Assembly: GCA_937966095.1 (NCBI GenBank)
Contig: CALCKF010000064.1
Location: 1-16,860, forward strand
Origin: an uncultured Eubacterium sp.
Lineage (GTDB): Bacteria; Bacillota; Clostridia; Peptostreptococcales; Anaerovoracaceae
DNA: 16,860 nucleotides
Reading direction: 5' to 3'
The notes beneath the pieces are model-generated. The model saw only the letters and a list, made by a program, of their open reading frames with translations, was not told where the DNA came from and made no database searches. Position numbers and translations under genes: made by a program. This document shows positions 14,770 to 16,860 of the stretch, piece after piece. Every line of letters begins with the position of its first letter. Within the stretch, counting starts at the first letter, position 1.

Positions 14770-14776
14770 AAGATAT

Positions 14777-15463
14777 ATGGACAATATCCGGCAGCTTGAA
14801 AAAAAGATAGGATACAGCTTCGAAAATACAGAACTTCTGGGGAATGCTCTTACCCACAGCTCATATGTAAAAGAACATGAGAAGTGTGATAAAAGCAATG
14901 AAAGACTAGAATTTCTCGGAGATGCTTTCTTTGATGCTATAATAGGCGAAGAACTTTACAGGAGCTTTCCGGATAAGGAAGAGGGTTTTCTGTCAAGGAC
15001 CAGGGCTACTCTTGTATGTGAAAAATCTCTTGCCAACGAGGCAAAAAAGCTGGGAATAGGAGAATATATACTGCTGGGAAACGGTGAGGATCATAATGGC
15101 GGCCGGCAAAGGGAATCTATACTGGCTGACACTATGGAGGCGATAATCGGAGCGGTATACATGGACGGTGGATTTGATAATGTGAAAAGAGTGGTGCTTT
15201 CTCTGTTCGGAAGTTATATAGAAGATGTGAAACATGGAAAGTATATAGTTACAGATTACAAGACAACTCTTCAGGAAAAGCTCCAGGGACAGGGAATAAG
15301 CAGAATAAGATACGTGCTTCTTGAAGAATCAGGTCCTGATCATGATAAGACATTCCTGGTTCAGCTGGAAATTGATGGTAAACCAGGGACAAAAGGAAGA
15401 GGAAAGAGTAAAAAACAGGCTGAGCAAAATGCCGCAGAAGCAATGCTGGAAAAGGAGATATAA
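14777..15463 (+). CDS. rnc: Ribonuclease III
   Basis: This 228-residue endonuclease cuts double-stranded RNA, matures rRNA precursors and regulates some mRNAs. The signature NERLEFLGDA (41-50) and DTMEAIIG (118-125) supply the catalytic carboxylates E42, E45, D49, D118 and E121, which align with E. coli E38, E41, D45, D114 and E117. A double-stranded-RNA-binding domain occupies about 159-227, ending in KSKKQAEQNAAEAML. The binding site GAGGAG (14761-14766) lies within the end of plsX, with the stop codon and seven more bases before ATG 14777. The stop overlaps the smc start (TAATG). Confidence 0.97.
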   Translation: MDNIRQLEKKIGYSFENTELLGNALTHSSYVKEHEKCDKSNERLEFLGDAFFDAIIGEELYRSFPDKEEGFLSRTRATLVCEKSLANEAKKLGIGEYILLGNGEDHNGGRQRESILADTMEAIIGAVYMDGGFDNVKRVVLSLFGSYIEDVKHGKYIVTDYKTTLQEKLQGQGISRIRYVLLEESGPDHDKTFLVQLEIDGKPGTKGRGKSKKQAEQNAAEAMLEKEI

Positions 15464-16860
15464 TGTATTTTAAAAAAATAGAAATGCACGGATTTAAATC
15501 CTTTGCAGAGCCTGTGATAATAGAATTCAATAAAGGCATAACATGTATCGTCGGACCTAATGGTAGCGGCAAGAGCAATATAAGTGATGCTGTAAGATGG
15601 GTGCTGGGAGAACAAAGCCCTAAGATGCTCAGAGGCGGAAAAATGGAGGAAGTGATATTTTCCGGCACAGATACAAGAAAGTCCAGAGGTATGGCTGAGG
15701 TCACACTTGTAATAGACAATCAGCAGGGAATACTTCCTATAGATTATAAAGAGGTCGCCCTTACAAGGCGCATGTTCAGATCCGGAGAAAGTGAGTACCG
15801 TATAAACGGAAACCAGTGCAGGCTGAGGGATATAAGAGATCTCATAGTGGATACAGGTATAGGAGTTGACGGATATTCGATAATAGGACAGGGAAAGATA
15901 TCGGATATATTAAGCAGCAAGCCGGAAAGCAGGAGAGAAATCTTTGAAGAAGCTGCAGGTATAGTTATGTATCGCGGCAAAAAAGCAGAATCTGAAAGGA
16001 AGCTCGCGGCCACACGTGCCAATATGGAGCGTGTGAACGATATCATAGGCGAACTGGAAAGCCGTATAGGAGGACTCCGTGAGGAAAGCGTAAAAGCGAG
16101 GGAATATCTTGAGCTCAGAGAAAGATATAAGAAGCTGGAAATAAATATAACACTTAAGAATATCGAGAATCTGGAACTTAAAAATGAATATATAAAGGAT
16201 GATCTTTCAGAACTGGACATGCTGATAAAAGATGCCGGAGAAAGAAAAGAAAAACTGGAAGAGAAACTCGGAAGCAATAATGAAAAAAATCGGGAACTTG
16301 AAAAGCTTTCTGCGGAAACGAGAGAAAAACTGCTTGAAACCATAGATTCCCTTAATGCGGCTGTCAACAAGGGTCAGATAGACAGAGAAAGGCTCGCGTA
16401 TATAGATGAGAATACAGGAAGGATCAGAGAAGAGATAAGTGTTCTTGAACAGAAGCTGGAGAATGAGCAGGAATCGGAACGTGAGTATACCATAAAAAAA
16501 TCGGAACTCGACAGGAAACATGCAGAGCTCAACAAGGCACTGCGTGACAAGATAGCCTCATATAACGAAACAGCCGACGAACTGGCAGCTATCCTTGAGA
16601 CAGTAGATAAATACAAAAGCGATATATTCGAATTCTCAGGAGAGATAAATTCGGGAAAGGCTGAGATCGGAAGCCTTCAGAAACTTCAGGAGACACTTGA
16701 AAAAAGATATGATGCATTGATGGCGGAAAAAGATGCCGGAAGCAGTACAAATAAAGAGATGCTTGACAGACTAAACAGGCTTAAGAACGAGAAGTCACAG
16801 ATCGATGAAGAACTGGCAGAAATCAAAACGCGAGCTGCCAAAGACAGGGAAAGGCTGGAT
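15463..16860 (+). CDS. smc: Chromosome segregation protein SMC, 3' end outside window
   Basis: The frame is open from ATG 15463 to the window end, giving 466 residues of an expected 1,180 or so. SMC forms dimers with ScpA/ScpB that compact and separate chromosomes. The N-terminal ATPase half is present: FKSFAEP (11-17), Walker A GPNGSGKS (31-38), the WVLGEQSPK stretch, a Q-loop region, and IGQGKISDILSSKPESRR followed by FEEAAGI. From about residue 170 onward the sequence is rich in E, K, L and R in heptad-like spacing, the start of the long coiled coil; hinge and C-terminal half lie beyond the window. AAGGAG is five bases upstream and the ATG shares one base with the rnc stop. In the first 167 codons 18 of 20 Ile codons are ATA. 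Confidence 0.97.
   Translation, partial: MYFKKIEMHGFKSFAEPVIIEFNKGITCIVGPNGSGKSNISDAVRWVLGEQSPKMLRGGKMEEVIFSGTDTRKSRGMAEVTLVIDNQQGILPIDYKEVALTRRMFRSGESEYRINGNQCRLRDIRDLIVDTGIGVDGYSIIGQGKISDILSSKPESRREIFEEAAGIVMYRGKKAESERKLAATRANMERVNDIIGELESRIGGLREESVKAREYLELRERYKKLEINITLKNIENLELKNEYIKDDLSELDMLIKDAGERKEKLEEKLGSNNEKNRELEKLSAETREKLLETIDSLNAAVNKGQIDRERLAYIDENTGRIREEISVLEQKLENEQESEREYTIKKSELDRKHAELNKALRDKIASYNETADELAAILETVDKYKSDIFEFSGEINSGKAEIGSLQKLQETLEKRYDALMAEKDAGSSTNKEMLDRLNRLKNEKSQIDEELAEIKTRAAKDRERLD

Noticed and set aside
13731..14898. Long minus-strand open frames opposite plsX (260 and 278 codons)
   Set aside because: They lie fully opposite a clear, conserved gene. Their proteins have no recognisable family. 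Codon bias on the plus strand makes few stop codons in the opposite frames.
15744..16616. Minus-strand open frames opposite smc, rich in Ser, Phe and Leu
   Set aside because: The composition is simply the reverse of the Glu/Lys-rich coiled-coil codons of SMC. No start signal or family match is seen.
1..16860. CRISPR array, insertion sequence, integrase or prophage signature
   Set aside because: No regular repeat-spacer pattern, transposase or phage-type protein was seen. The tRNA array at the left end has no attachment-site duplication within the window.

Overview
The window reads as chromosomal core-genome DNA from a low-to-moderate G+C member of the Bacillota, most likely class Clostridia. 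The evidence is the tRNA genes with encoded CCA ends, strong AGGAGG-type ribosome binding sites, the gene order priA-def-fmt-yugP-rsmB-prpC-prkC-rsgA-rpe and plsX-rnc-smc, a PASTA-domain kinase, QueH in place of QueG, and heavy use of AUA and AGA codons. A narrower placement, for example near the Anaerovoracaceae (Family XIII), is only a guess from codon use and gene order.

Layout. Positions 1-342 hold four tandem tRNA genes: Trp (5' end cut off by the window), Pro, a CAT-anticodon tRNA and Phe. They end at an intrinsic terminator (357-395). A second transcription unit follows, with an extended -10 promoter and a leader hairpin. It carries a small multidrug-export-type membrane protein gene (474-875) and thymidine kinase tdk (892-1476). 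A radical-SAM gene of the TIGR01212/YhcC type lies on the minus strand (1466-2425). It overlaps the end of tdk tail to tail and is divergent from everything after it.

From 2498 to the end of the window every gene is on the plus strand, with gaps of at most 33 bases or short overlaps: queH, asnA, priA, def, fmt, yugP, rsmB, prpC, prkC, rsgA, rpe, plsX, rnc and smc (cut by the window end). The only promoter-like signal I found for this run is a perfect extended -10 box directly before queH, so it may be one long operon of at least 14 genes. Internal promoters cannot be excluded.

Together the genes cover tRNA supply and modification (tRNAs, QueH), asparagine synthesis (AsnA), replication restart (PriA), start and maturation of proteins (Fmt, Def), rRNA modification and ribosome assembly (RsmB, RsgA, RNase III), PASTA-kinase signalling (PrpC/PrkC), sugar-phosphate and phospholipid metabolism (Rpe, PlsX), and chromosome organisation (SMC). 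rlmN, usually between rsmB and prpC, and acpP, usually between plsX and rnc, are absent from their expected places.

I did not find a convincing undescribed system, CRISPR array, mobile element or prophage. The most interesting items are a 16-bp perfect hairpin inside the start of rsgA, a PriA that seems to lack its winged-helix domain, a possibly leaderless queH mRNA, and a CAT tRNA that may be the AUA-reading tRNA-Ile in an AUA-dominated genome.
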